Source: Bacteriovoracaceae bacterium
GTDB taxonomy: Bacteria > Bdellovibrionota > Bacteriovoracia > Bacteriovoracales > Bacteriovoracaceae
DNA length: 64,000 nucleotides
Reading direction: 5' to 3'
Assembly: GCA_025210745.1 (NCBI GenBank)
Contig: JAOARC010000021.1
Span: 40,552 to 104,551 of the forward strand
How positions within the stretch are numbered: the first letter of the stretch is position 1; each line of letters opens with the position of its first letter. The notes below the pieces were generated by a model, which worked only from the letters and a program-made list of their open reading frames with translations, had not been told where the DNA came from and ran no database searches. Below are positions 34,142-42,723 of the stretch, in pieces. The position numbers and the translations under genes were made by a program.

Positions 34142-34361
34142 TTTTGGCTTTGCCCTTAGAACTATGGACAAAGATATAACGAATAAAGTTCTAGAAGGAC
34201 TTTCAACTGGAATTATCGTTGATATTGAAGATGGATTTAAAGGAAAACCAAGACTATTATCCCTGGTCCAAGATGCGCAAGATAAGGTTAAAGATCATAT
34301 GAAAAAACTTCTTGATTCTGGACAGATTGTTCTTAAAGCTGGTGAGGATATTTTAGTCTAA
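34142..34361 (+). pseudogene. Duplicated 3' end of the FliG-like gene
   Basis: 220 bp aligned without gaps to 33204-33423 with about 27 mismatches (near 88% identity), reading LRTMDKDITNKVLEGLSTG and ending in the same stop. The 5' two-thirds are missing and no ribosome site precedes it, so it is a gene fragment. It bounds the DUF4258/DUF2283 cassette on the right. Confidence 0.85.
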
Positions 34362-34378
34362 AAGAAGTTATTCTTTAT

Positions 34379-35647
34379 TTATAGGTCTAAAATTATTTTA
34401 AGATAAATAATTTGCAGATAATGTTCTCTTTCTACAATACTTTTCATCTTTGTGTATTCTTTGTCTTGTGTTCTTAGAATTTCATTTATAGGAAGCTTAG
34501 AAGGATTTCCATGAGTGTCAGTTGGAAAGTATGCAAAGTCGCCAGCATTGACATTATACTCATGAATTAGAGTCGATAATAAGCTATTGGATCTAAAACA
34601 ACCTATTGATTGATCCGTAGGTATATATTCTTGCCATATTCGATTTTCTTTTACTGTTTGATCATGAATAAAAATAAATGTTTCAGTTTGGCTTAGCTTC
34701 GTATCATCTAAAGTTAGTAACCAATGAGCAGACTTAGATTTAAGAAAATTTTTTGTTATTTCTTCATCACAGTGACAGGATTTATCTTTTTTGGGATGTA
34801 ACTTTTGAGTCAATAAGTATGATCTTAGTTGTATTAATTTTGACTTTATGTTTTGAAAATCTTGAGGATTTGTTGTTTTAGATATACCTTCACCAGAGTT
34901 ACCTAAAAAAGGAAAAGCAATACCTTTGTCTATCCAGTTTTTTTGAATCCAATCTTTTAACTTTGGGTGAGAATAAAACCATTTTGTCGTTAATGGAATT
35001 GTAAGAGTTGATTGAGAAAACGATATTTCTTTATTTTTAGGGTTATATGATTTATGAATCAGATTTGAAAAACTTAATATTTTCTCTGATACATTATCTG
35101 TGGTGTTGTGAATTTTCTTTTTATAATGCTGATATTTATTTTGTAGTGCTTTTTCATCTAGGTAAGAGAGCTTTTCTTTTACTTCATTTATTATTTTATT
35201 TAAATCTGGTGCCACCTTGTGAATATAAGTATCACAGTTTGTATAAGGAGCTGCAACATTCGGATAATTTTTTAAACTTTGGTACATATCGTGACAATAT
35301 TTTTTCTGAGTTTTTTCTATAATATGTATTGCTTCTAATGCATCCTGTTTAAAGCTTTCAAGATTATTTGCTTCATCACTACATGTGTTATGATTAATCT
35401 CAAGTACTTTTTTAGCAGTAAATTTTGTTTCTTCTGTTTTTGAAAAAGGTTGATAAGATTTTGAGGTGATATCATAGATTAAGTATTTGTTTCCAACTTT
35501 TTTAGCTCTAATTCCAGAGGGAAAACTTTTGATTTTTCCATTTTCAGTTTTTAGAACAACTGGCTTTTGATTGTTAAATAACCTTAAAGCTTCAGCTTGA
35601 GTATTAATAGAGAAAATAATTGAAAAAGCAATGAGTTTTAACATCAT
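34379..35647 (-). CDS. Secreted protein of unknown function
   Basis: 422 aa with a signal peptide (residues 1-18). The N-terminal part has a beta-rich repeat-like stretch (SFPSGIRAKKVGNKYLIYDI), then a long helical segment and four or more Cys including CHCD. No catalytic motif recognised; HDQTVKENRIWQEYI and STLIHEY are distinctive. Probably periplasmic. The first two codons are both Met, so either may be the start. Confidence 0.65.
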   Translation of the reverse strand: MMLKLIAFSIIFSINTQAEALRLFNNQKPVVLKTENGKIKSFPSGIRAKKVGNKYLIYDITSKSYQPFSKTEETKFTAKKVLEINHNTCSDEANNLESFKQDALEAIHIIEKTQKKYCHDMYQSLKNYPNVAAPYTNCDTYIHKVAPDLNKIINEVKEKLSYLDEKALQNKYQHYKKKIHNTTDNVSEKILSFSNLIHKSYNPKNKEISFSQSTLTIPLTTKWFYSHPKLKDWIQKNWIDKGIAFPFLGNSGEGISKTTNPQDFQNIKSKLIQLRSYLLTQKLHPKKDKSCHCDEEITKNFLKSKSAHWLLTLDDTKLSQTETFIFIHDQTVKENRIWQEYIPTDQSIGCFRSNSLLSTLIHEYNVNAGDFAYFPTDTHGNPSKLPINEILRTQDKEYTKMKSIVEREHYLQIIYLKIILDL

Positions 35648-35654
35648 ATAGTTA

Positions 35655-36038
35655 TTATCGGTTATTTTTTCTTGGAATTTTAATTTTTAATCCCATAACT
35701 AATATAGTAAAAAAAATAATGATTTTTATATCAAGTTGCACTAAGTTTACCAGAGCTGGTGCTGGACAGAGTCCACTTATGCCCCATCCAATTCCAAAAA
35801 AAGCTGATCCCAGAAGAAGTTTTCTATCAATAATTTTATTTTCTATATGTTTATATTTTAACAGCTTTATAAATATAATATTAGCAATCACGCCACTTGC
35901 CATAACAAAAGCAAGGGTTGGGTCCCAGTTTGTAAGATCTAAAAAACCTATTACTTTATTTGGGTTAATCATTTGGCTAATAATAAGTCCTAGAGTGAAG
36001 ATACTTCCGGCCATAAAGCTAGCTATATTATTTTTCAT
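35655..36038 (-). CDS. YeeE/YedE-family membrane protein, second half (DUF6691)
   Basis: 127 aa with four membrane helices and the family motif GIGWGISGLCPAPAL. It is one half of a thiosulfate/sulfur-compound transporter of the YeeE/YedE (PmpA/PmpB) type. I start it at the ATG at 36038, where ATGA overlaps the stop of the first half, because the longer frame lacks a ribosome site. Together with its partner it forms a pseudo-symmetric transporter. Confidence 0.82.
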   Translation of the reverse strand: MKNNIASFMAGSIFTLGLIISQMINPNKVIGFLDLTNWDPTLAFVMASGVIANIIFIKLLKYKHIENKIIDRKLLLGSAFFGIGWGISGLCPAPALVNLVQLDIKIIIFFTILVMGLKIKIPRKNNR

Positions 36039-36451
36039 GACAATAGTCCTATAAGAGTTCTTGTTAAAATTCCAAAAGTGATAAAAGTACAAACTGCAAT
36101 AAAAGATCTCTTAGAAAAGCGAGCAAGCCCACATATTCCATGTCCACTAGTACAGCCATTTGCCATATTTGTACCAAGACCAATAAGTAGTGCGCTAAAG
36201 ATAAGTGAGGTTATATTTGTTTCTATCTTATAATTAAACTTTTCAGGAAAAATATTTGAAATAGCAATAGAGGTTATAAGCATAGCTAAAATAAAAAACC
36301 ATCTCCATTTTGATTTATTGGATAGTTTGGTTTCTTTTATAATAGTAGACATACCAAGAACTTTTTTATTTGAATAAAGTAAAAAAAATGCAGCTATTGC
36401 AATTAGGTATCCGCCAATAAGTGCATTAAGAATAATTTTGTTTTCTAACAT
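36035..36451 (-). CDS. YeeE/YedE-family membrane protein, first half
   Basis: 138 aa, four membrane helices with GTNMANGCTSGHGICGL, the Cys/Gly motif that passes sulfur in YeeE. I start at the ATG at 36451 because AAGGA lies 9 bases upstream. It overlaps the second half by 4 bp. In full-length YeeE the two halves are one chain; here they are separate genes, as in PmpA/PmpB-type pairs. Confidence 0.85.
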   Translation of the reverse strand: MLENKIILNALIGGYLIAIAAFFLLYSNKKVLGMSTIIKETKLSNKSKWRWFFILAMLITSIAISNIFPEKFNYKIETNITSLIFSALLIGLGTNMANGCTSGHGICGLARFSKRSFIAVCTFITFGILTRTLIGLLS

Positions 36452-36583
36452 GATAACTTTCCTTTTAAGGTCTATAAAGAGCAATAAATCTAAATACTAT
36501 CTATTTAATGATTATAACTAATTAAAATCACAAAGAGTAGTGTCATTTGTTTTAGCATTTTGACACCTTGTTAGAATGCTATG

Positions 36584-36786
36584 CACAAAGGCACCAACTT
36601 AAATACTTGAATTCACTTACAGGTGAGTTGGCACAGGCTTTGCTCCTATACAAAGCAAGACAGTTAGCAAGGAAGCTAACTAGGAAAGCACAAGGAAGTG
36701 CTAGGGCCTTTAAGAAGGATTTTGAAGGTAGATTAAGTCAAGGAAAAGACAAGTTTTAAGGTTAAGTCATCAAAAAGGAGTTTAAG
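36584..36786 (+). ncRNA. Structured RNA with GGA-loop hairpins; leader of the DksA/TraR-like gene
   Basis: Consecutive hairpins: GCTTTG/CAAAGC (36637-36656, loop CTCCTATA), AGTTAGC/GCTAACT (36662-36681) and AGCAC/GTGCT (36687-36702). The last two have the identical hexaloop AAGGAA and are joined by AGGAA. Further GGA motifs lie at 36717, 36742 and 36777. Looped GGA is the CsrA/RsmA recognition signal. The CTCCT loop is complementary to AGGAG at 36776-36780, the ribosome site of the next gene. A TG-tTAGAAT extended -10 lies at 36569-36577. I see no terminator before the next gene, so a cis-acting leader is most likely. Confidence 0.6.
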
Positions 36787-37263
36787 GTGAACAATTTAAA
36801 AACAAACAATGTAATGAACATGTTTAATGAGATTCTCGCACAAAATAAAGCAAGAGACTTAAAAGAGCTATTGCCAAAAGCGGATAAGAAAGGTGATGAG
36901 GTTGATTTGGTTAATGCTCAAAAAGAAGATCAATTAAATATGCGTCTTGGACAAAGAAATGTTCTTTTTCTTAAAAAAGTTGAAGTTGCAAAGCAAAAGC
37001 TATTAGAAGGTACTTATGGCCTATGTGAAGATTGTGGATGTGAAATTTCTCAAAAAAGGTTATTAGCAAGACCGACAGCATGCCTCTGTATCGATTGCCA
37101 GGAAGAAAAAGAGAGACACAGATTTGGTAATATAAACTTCAGAAGAGATCTTAGTGCAATTAAGAGTAAAGAGAGTGAAGAAAATAATAGTGAGGAACTA
37201 GTAAAAGTTAAGAAGTTTAATACAATTAATGATATTGGGTTTGAAAGTGTTGTTGATATGTAA
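36787..37263 (+). CDS. DksA/TraR-family zinc-finger protein
   Basis: 158 aa. The C4 zinc finger is formed by C80, C83, C101 and C104 (GLCEDCG...CLCIDCQ), preceded by KLLEGTYGLC, a DksA family signature. DksA proteins bind in the RNA polymerase secondary channel and act with ppGpp. The coiled coil is not flanked by the classic acidic tip DxxDxA, so this may be a paralogue. Start is GTG with AAGGAG 6 bases upstream. A structured leader precedes it. Confidence 0.85.
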   Translation: MNNLKTNNVMNMFNEILAQNKARDLKELLPKADKKGDEVDLVNAQKEDQLNMRLGQRNVLFLKKVEVAKQKLLEGTYGLCEDCGCEISQKRLLARPTACLCIDCQEEKERHRFGNINFRRDLSAIKSKESEENNSEELVKVKKFNTINDIGFESVVDM

Positions 37264-37423
37264 GTAAAGTTTGTAAAAAGTAACCTTTATATCGTATAGA
37301 AATATCTGTTTTAGCGTAGTGATTTATATAAAGAATTTTCCCCTTATGTTGTGTTATGTATAATCTTTGCAAATAAGTAAATATTGAACTTTTACGATAA
37401 AAACTCCTGAATGAAGCCTTTGT

Positions 37424-37460
37424 AAAAAAGACCCTCTTAGAATTTAAGAGGGTCTTTTTT
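37424..37460. terminator. Perfect 16-bp bidirectional terminator
   Basis: An A-run, GACCCTCTTA, 5-nt loop, TAAGAGGGTC and T-run form a perfect stem. It lies 160 bp after the DksA-like gene; an isolated TATAAT at 37359-37364 lies between and could drive a roughly 90-nt small RNA. Confidence 0.9.
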
Positions 37461-37557
37461 ATAAAAATTATATGATGTTTAGATAAACATCAACTCCTTT
37501 ATTATATCTAACATTAACACATAGAAATAAACTATAGTGAAGATAAAGGAGAATACT

Positions 37558-38181
37558 ATGAATACAAGCCAAAAAATTATAATAATAGCAAGTTTTGTTT
37601 TAGCTGGTAATATGGGGTTTGCTAAGACTAATCTATGTGAATTAAATACAGTCGACTTTATGTTTGATAGTTTATCTTATGACTATATGGATAGAAAAGG
37701 TGATTTAGACTTTTTTAATAAAACTAGAACGATGGTTGATAGTAGGCTTAAGCAGCTTGGATATAGTTATAAGCATTTTCAAGAACCAGGAACTCAGATT
37801 AGTCCAACTGGTACTCATCTTAGGGTCGGGACAATGATTGATGATAGTTTAGTTAATGAATATATGAGTTCTGAAAACGAAGAAATGGAGATACCTCAAA
37901 TTGAATATGAGCAATATGATACAGAACTAGATCCAATCGATAGCATTGCCGTAGGGTTACATCATTTGTATGACTTTATAAAGTATACGCCAAATGGAGC
38001 TCACGTAGACAGAGATATTTTGTTTTCCAAAGATGAGAGCTTTTCTCAAATGACTTATGCTGAACTAATAGATTATGTTGAGCAGATGGATGAACCAGAC
38101 TTTGTTCAAAGTATAGAAGCAAGAAAGCAAGATATTAAAAGACTTCATTGGTTTTTAGAAAATCTTATTCCTTGTAAATAA
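37558..38181 (+). CDS. Secreted protein of unknown function
   Basis: 207 aa with a signal peptide (MNTSQKIIIIASFVLAGNMGFA). The mature part is acidic, with 3 Cys and no recognised family. The start at 37558 is set by AAGGAG directly upstream; an in-frame GTG at 37537 precedes that site. The gene is bracketed by terminators and is probably monocistronic. Confidence 0.7.
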   Translation: MNTSQKIIIIASFVLAGNMGFAKTNLCELNTVDFMFDSLSYDYMDRKGDLDFFNKTRTMVDSRLKQLGYSYKHFQEPGTQISPTGTHLRVGTMIDDSLVNEYMSSENEEMEIPQIEYEQYDTELDPIDSIAVGLHHLYDFIKYTPNGAHVDRDILFSKDESFSQMTYAELIDYVEQMDEPDFVQSIEARKQDIKRLHWFLENLIPCK

Positions 38182-38199
38182 AAATGATCTTTTAAAAAG

Positions 38200-38228
38200 A
38201 AAAGGGAAGTTTAATAACTTCCCTTTTT
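38200..38228. terminator. Bidirectional terminator between convergent genes
   Basis: AAAAGGGAAGTT (38200-38211) pairs with AACTTCCCTTTT (38216-38227) around a 4-nt loop, with A/T runs on both sides. It serves the secreted protein gene and htpG. Confidence 0.9.
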
Positions 38229-38233
38229 CTATT

Positions 38234-40147
38234 TTAAAGAGCTAAGTTGCTTAGTTCGCTAACAAGTTCTTGTGATCTTGTTACAAAATCTGCTTTTTGT
38301 TTATCATCAAGTCCGTCTCCTGAAATAGAAGCAAGATCTTGAATATGATGACAGATTTTTTCACCAAGTGCTTTTTTATCATTATTCTCTAAAAGCTTGT
38401 AAGCATTTTTAACAAGATTATTTGCTGGATTTAAAACTAAAGTCTTTTTAATAGGCATATCCATATTCGGGTTACCCATGGCCTTAGTCATTTGAGCAAA
38501 TCTTTTCATTGACTCATCAACTTTAAAGTAAGCAGCACTTGTAGAGCCTTTAATATTTTTAACTTCAATATCAAGGTTCTTATCATCTTCTTTAACTAAA
38601 ATTGTTTTAAAAGCATCTGCAATTTTAAGATCTTCATCTGTTGCATTTGCTGCTTCTAAAATTTCTTCTATTGCCGTATCTACACTTGTAAATTTATATT
38701 CAGCATCATCCTTTTTTTGCATCTCTACATGTTGAGTAAAATGAGGATCGATATAAGAATCTGTTGTTATTGTTTGAATCCCTTCAGCTAGAAGTTGATT
38801 TTTAAGATCTTGGTTAGATACACCTTCTTCAAAAGTAATAACTTTTGTTCCCATTTTTTCCTTATAGTTTTCAGGGATAGTCTCTGTATATTCTTTAAGA
38901 GTGATTAATTTGTCTTCAGAGTTTTTAAATAAAACTCTTTGTCTCATTAAATCATCAAATTTTGTATCAGAGATAACTCCGTATTTTACAAATAATCCGA
39001 TATCTGGCCAAACCTCTTCATATTTTTTTCTATCAGTTTTTTCTAGCTTCTTTAAAGATTCAGCTACTTTTTTAATAATGTAGTTTGAAATCTTCTTAAT
39101 ATTAGGATCTCCTTGAAGAGCAGATCTTGAAACGTTAAGTGGAATATCTGTTGAATCAATAGCTCCTTTAAGTAGAGCTAAAAATTCTGGGATAACATTT
39201 TTTACATTATCAGATACAAATACCTGCTTAGAATAAAGCTTAATATTGTTATCATTAACAGGTTTATTAGGATTAAGCTTTGGAAAGTATAAAATCCCTT
39301 GAAGTGTAAATGGATGGTCTACATTTAAGTGTAGCCAAAATAATGGCTGATCATCCATTGGAAATAATTTTTTATAAAAATTAATATAGTCTTCATCTTT
39401 TAAAGTAGATGGATCTTTTTTCCAAAGAGGATTTGTATCGTTGATAATATCAATATTAATTGGCTTTTTATCTTCTTCCTTTTCAGCCTTAAGGTTTTCA
39501 GCTTCAATTCTAGTATTTTCATTAATATCTACTAGTTCAATTGAATATGGCATAAAGTCACAGTACTGAGTAAGAGTTTGTCTTGTTTTCCATGTATTTA
39601 AAAAGTCTTCACTTTCTTCATTGATATGAAGAGTGATTGTTGTTCCAATATCTGTTTTGTCTGATGTATGAAATTCATATTCTGTTTCACCTTCACTGAT
39701 CCATTTTGTTGGAACAGAGTCTTTGTTCATAGATAAGGTTTCAACTTCTACTTTTGAAGCCACCATAAATGCTGAGAAAAATCCAAGACCAAACTTTCCA
39801 ATAATATCGTTTGTCTCATTTCCAGCTTCTTTCATTTTGTTAACAAATTCTTCAGCTCCAGAAAAAGCAAGTCTTGCAATATACTTTTCAACTTCCTGTT
39901 CATTCATACCAATTCCATTATCTGAAATTGTAATAGTCTTAGCTTCCTTGTTAACTGACACAGTCACTTTTCCAGTTGGAACTTCATCTCCTGATGTTCT
40001 AGCTAGGGTAGCTCTTTTTGTAATAGCATCACAGGCATTTGACACTAATTCTCTTACGAAAATGTCATGCTCTGAATAAAGCCATTTTTTGATGATTGGA
40101 AAGATATCACTTGTATTTACACTAATATTACCTTTTTTAACGCTCAC
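38234..40147 (-). CDS. htpG: Chaperone HtpG (Hsp90)
   Basis: 637 aa ATP-dependent chaperone of the cytosol. N-terminal GHKL ATPase: VRELVSNACDAI, ISDNGIGM, IGKFGLGFFSAF. The middle domain has PLNVSRSALQGDPN with the catalytic Arg, and the C-terminal dimer region follows. I start at the GTG at 40147 because AAGGAG lies 5-6 bases before it; the frame extends 12 codons further upstream without a ribosome site. Confidence 0.96.
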   Translation of the reverse strand: MSVKKGNISVNTSDIFPIIKKWLYSEHDIFVRELVSNACDAITKRATLARTSGDEVPTGKVTVSVNKEAKTITISDNGIGMNEQEVEKYIARLAFSGAEEFVNKMKEAGNETNDIIGKFGLGFFSAFMVASKVEVETLSMNKDSVPTKWISEGETEYEFHTSDKTDIGTTITLHINEESEDFLNTWKTRQTLTQYCDFMPYSIELVDINENTRIEAENLKAEKEEDKKPINIDIINDTNPLWKKDPSTLKDEDYINFYKKLFPMDDQPLFWLHLNVDHPFTLQGILYFPKLNPNKPVNDNNIKLYSKQVFVSDNVKNVIPEFLALLKGAIDSTDIPLNVSRSALQGDPNIKKISNYIIKKVAESLKKLEKTDRKKYEEVWPDIGLFVKYGVISDTKFDDLMRQRVLFKNSEDKLITLKEYTETIPENYKEKMGTKVITFEEGVSNQDLKNQLLAEGIQTITTDSYIDPHFTQHVEMQKKDDAEYKFTSVDTAIEEILEAANATDEDLKIADAFKTILVKEDDKNLDIEVKNIKGSTSAAYFKVDESMKRFAQMTKAMGNPNMDMPIKKTLVLNPANNLVKNAYKLLENNDKKALGEKICHHIQDLASISGDGLDDKQKADFVTRSQELVSELSNLAL

Positions 40148-40253
40148 GGTTACTCCTTTATTTTTTTCACACTTTATATTCATTAATAGACATATTTAAT
40201 ATGGGGAGTATATTTCTAGCGTCAAGGTTATAAAATAAAAAAGGGTGTGTGCG

Positions 40254-40760
40254 ATGCGCAAAGTTGTTGTTCTTACTACAGGCGGAACAATTGAAAAAAC
40301 ATATGATGAAGAGGATGGAACTCTTTTTAATAGAGATACTGTCATTAAAAATAGAATCGAACAAAGATTAAGACTTCCTTATACTCAAATTGAGGTAAAA
40401 TCTATTATGGCAAAAGACTCTCTTGATATGGATATGTCAGATAGAGTCGTTATATTTGAAGCGATAAAGAAGTTTGCCGATTATGGCCATCCTATAGTTG
40501 TTCTTCACGGAACTGATACCATGCAATTTAGTGCTGAGTTTGTAAAAAGAGAATTTAGAGATCCAACAGTACCTGTGGTTTTTACTGGAGCAATGAAGCC
40601 ATTAGGCTTTATAGACTCAGATGCCATGCAAAATGTTGTTGAAGCTCTATATGTATCAAAAGTATTAAACCCCGGAGTTTATATTTCTTTTCATAATGAG
40701 ATTTATACTGTTCCTGGAGTTCGAAAGAATAAAGAAAAAAGGACTTTTGAGCGTTTTTAA
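40254..40760 (+). CDS. Single-domain asparaginase-like protein
   Basis: 168 aa matching only the N-terminal domain of type I/II L-asparaginase, which is normally about 330 aa. It has TTGGTIE with the first catalytic Thr, VLHGTDTM with the second Thr/Asp, and FTGAMKP. The C-terminal domain is absent and the gene ends cleanly. Such short proteins occur in many proteobacteria and may use a different oligomer to complete the site. The ATG at 40254 is preferred to an in-frame GTG at 40245. Confidence 0.8.
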   Translation: MRKVVVLTTGGTIEKTYDEEDGTLFNRDTVIKNRIEQRLRLPYTQIEVKSIMAKDSLDMDMSDRVVIFEAIKKFADYGHPIVVLHGTDTMQFSAEFVKREFRDPTVPVVFTGAMKPLGFIDSDAMQNVVEALYVSKVLNPGVYISFHNEIYTVPGVRKNKEKRTFERF

Positions 40761-40846
40761 AACCCAATATACTTTTATGTATAAAGTTTTTAGAAGGTTT
40801 TTCCGATATTTTTTGCATATGTTAACTTTTTTCATGGAATAAAGGT

Positions 40847-42580
40847 ATGAAGCTTAAAATATCCCGTAAACTTTTTTTTCTTTTATTTATAGTTTCTTGT
40901 AAAAATATCTCTCTTGTCGATGATTTCTCAAGTTTAGATAGTCCAAGTAAAAAGAGTCTTCAGTGTGTACAAAAAAGATACAGTCTAAAAGTTAAAGCTT
41001 TTGATAGTGCGACAAGTATATCGGGAGTAAAATTTCCGCTAGGATATGATGTTAGTGGGCTTGCTATGGCTGGAAAAGACCTATCCTATGTTGACTTTAG
41101 AGGTACGGTAGGACTTACTCTTGGAAATATTACAGGAGCATCAGATGTTTTGGGTGTTAAGTTTCCAGAAGGTTTTGATGTAAGCTCTTGGGATACGACG
41201 GGAGTTGATATTAGTTATGTTGACTTTACTGGAACGGTGGGGTTGACTTTAGCTCACCTTGATAATGCAAGCTCAATTGAAGGTGTTATTTTATCACAAG
41301 GGTTTGATATTAGTTCATGGGATACGACAGGCTTAGATCTTTCATATGTAGATCTATCTCGTGTAAGCGGACTTACAATATCTCATTTGAACAACTCTAG
41401 TAATTATGAAGGTGTAAAGTTGCCAGATGGTTTTAATGTTGCTGCTTTGTCAACGTCAGGTATGAGTTTATCGGGAATTAATTTTTCTAATACAACAGGC
41501 TTAAGTGTATCTCATATAAATGATGCAGATGATTTTACTTATGTTATATTTCCAAGTGGTTTTAATGTAGGTTCTTTGGATATGACAGCTGTTGAGGTCG
41601 GGGGAAGTGATTTTTCTTCAACAACAGGTTTAACAGTATCTCAGATCGGTGATATGAGTGATTTTTTTGGAACAACTTTTCCTATTATTGATGTCAGTTC
41701 TTTTGATACGAGCGGACTTGAAATTAATGGAGCCGACTTTTCTAGAGTGACAGGATTAAATGCATCTCATTTAACTGATTCGGATGGATTTTCTGGAGAT
41801 GAGGGAGAGAGTTATGATGATCATTATATGACAAGGTTGCCTGATAATTTTGATTTAAGTTCTTGGGACCCGACAGGCTTTGATATTTCATATGTTGACT
41901 TTTCAAATACATCAGGACTTACAATGGCTCATGTAAATAATGCTGGTGATATTTCGGGTATGAAGTTCCCGACAGGTTTTAATGTTACGGGACTAAGTTT
42001 GACGGGTAGGGATTTAACTAATATTGATTTTACTGGAACAATTGGACTTACAAATGTTTTTATAGAAAGTGCTGATAGTATTGAAGGAATGATATTTCCA
42101 AGTACTTATGATGTAAGTGCACTTGATCTTGATTCTATAGATGAGATCGATGGTGTAAATTTTTCAGCGACAGTTGGTTTAACAGCGGAGCAGTTAAATG
42201 ATGTATCAAGTATGGATTATATAAAACTTCCAGATAACTTTGATGCTAATAAACTTGAGTTTAATGGAGTGGCAGCTGAAGGAATTGACTTTTCTCAGAC
42301 ATTATCAATTTGTGAATCTGATTATGAGCTTGTATCTATCGATGTTGACTTATCTGATTATGTTGCTCCTTTTGTTTTAAATAATGCTGCGACGGAAGGA
42401 AGCTGTACTATTGATGGATCTACTGTTACATATAGTCCACCGATATCGGGTTTTTCTGATATCGAAGATCAAGATGATACATGTGTAGTTGAGGATAATA
42501 CTGGACAGGAACTTCGTATAAGGTTTGATTATTTTGGAACAAAACCAACTTCAAAGATTGAAGAGCTTGCTGGTAATTGA
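40847..42580 (+). CDS. Repeat lipoprotein with ten 43-residue units
   Basis: 577 aa with a lipoprotein signal (FIVSC, Cys at about residue 18). From about residue 61 to 486 it is built from ten 43-residue repeats; one has an insert of about 12 residues. The consensus is FPxGFDVSSWDTTGxDISYVDFT, then GTxGLTxxHLNNA. The repeated SYVDF/NGADF blocks resemble pentapeptide-repeat rungs, so a beta-helix is possible. The C-terminal 90 residues hold four Cys and are not repetitive. Probably a surface adhesin or scaffold; there is no family assignment. Confidence 0.8.
   Translation: MKLKISRKLFFLLFIVSCKNISLVDDFSSLDSPSKKSLQCVQKRYSLKVKAFDSATSISGVKFPLGYDVSGLAMAGKDLSYVDFRGTVGLTLGNITGASDVLGVKFPEGFDVSSWDTTGVDISYVDFTGTVGLTLAHLDNASSIEGVILSQGFDISSWDTTGLDLSYVDLSRVSGLTISHLNNSSNYEGVKLPDGFNVAALSTSGMSLSGINFSNTTGLSVSHINDADDFTYVIFPSGFNVGSLDMTAVEVGGSDFSSTTGLTVSQIGDMSDFFGTTFPIIDVSSFDTSGLEINGADFSRVTGLNASHLTDSDGFSGDEGESYDDHYMTRLPDNFDLSSWDPTGFDISYVDFSNTSGLTMAHVNNAGDISGMKFPTGFNVTGLSLTGRDLTNIDFTGTIGLTNVFIESADSIEGMIFPSTYDVSALDLDSIDEIDGVNFSATVGLTAEQLNDVSSMDYIKLPDNFDANKLEFNGVAAEGIDFSQTLSICESDYELVSIDVDLSDYVAPFVLNNAATEGSCTIDGSTVTYSPPISGFSDIEDQDDTCVVEDNTGQELRIRFDYFGTKPTSKIEELAGN
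41027..42305 (+). repeat. Tandem 129-bp coding repeats
   Basis: Ten diverged units of about 129 bp encode the 43-residue repeats of the lipoprotein. DNA identity between neighbours is low except for units 1-3, which suggests old duplication with selection on the protein pattern. Confidence 0.75.
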
Positions 42581-42723
42581 AGTTTAATGCAAACTAATTT
42601 GGACACAATAAGAAGATATGAAATTATAAAAACAATAACTTAGCTATATTCTAGGTAAATAATGCTATCTGTATCTTATAATACTTATATATAGGGAATC
42701 AAAAGCCGATAAAGAAGCTAGGT

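Noticed and set aside
34125..34361. 78-codon protein from the second FliG-like copy
   Set aside because: No ribosome site and lacks most of the domain; treated as a gene fragment.
36568..36759. 63-codon basic reading frame (TTG start)
   Set aside because: No ribosome site, rare start and the DNA is explained by consecutive RNA hairpins.
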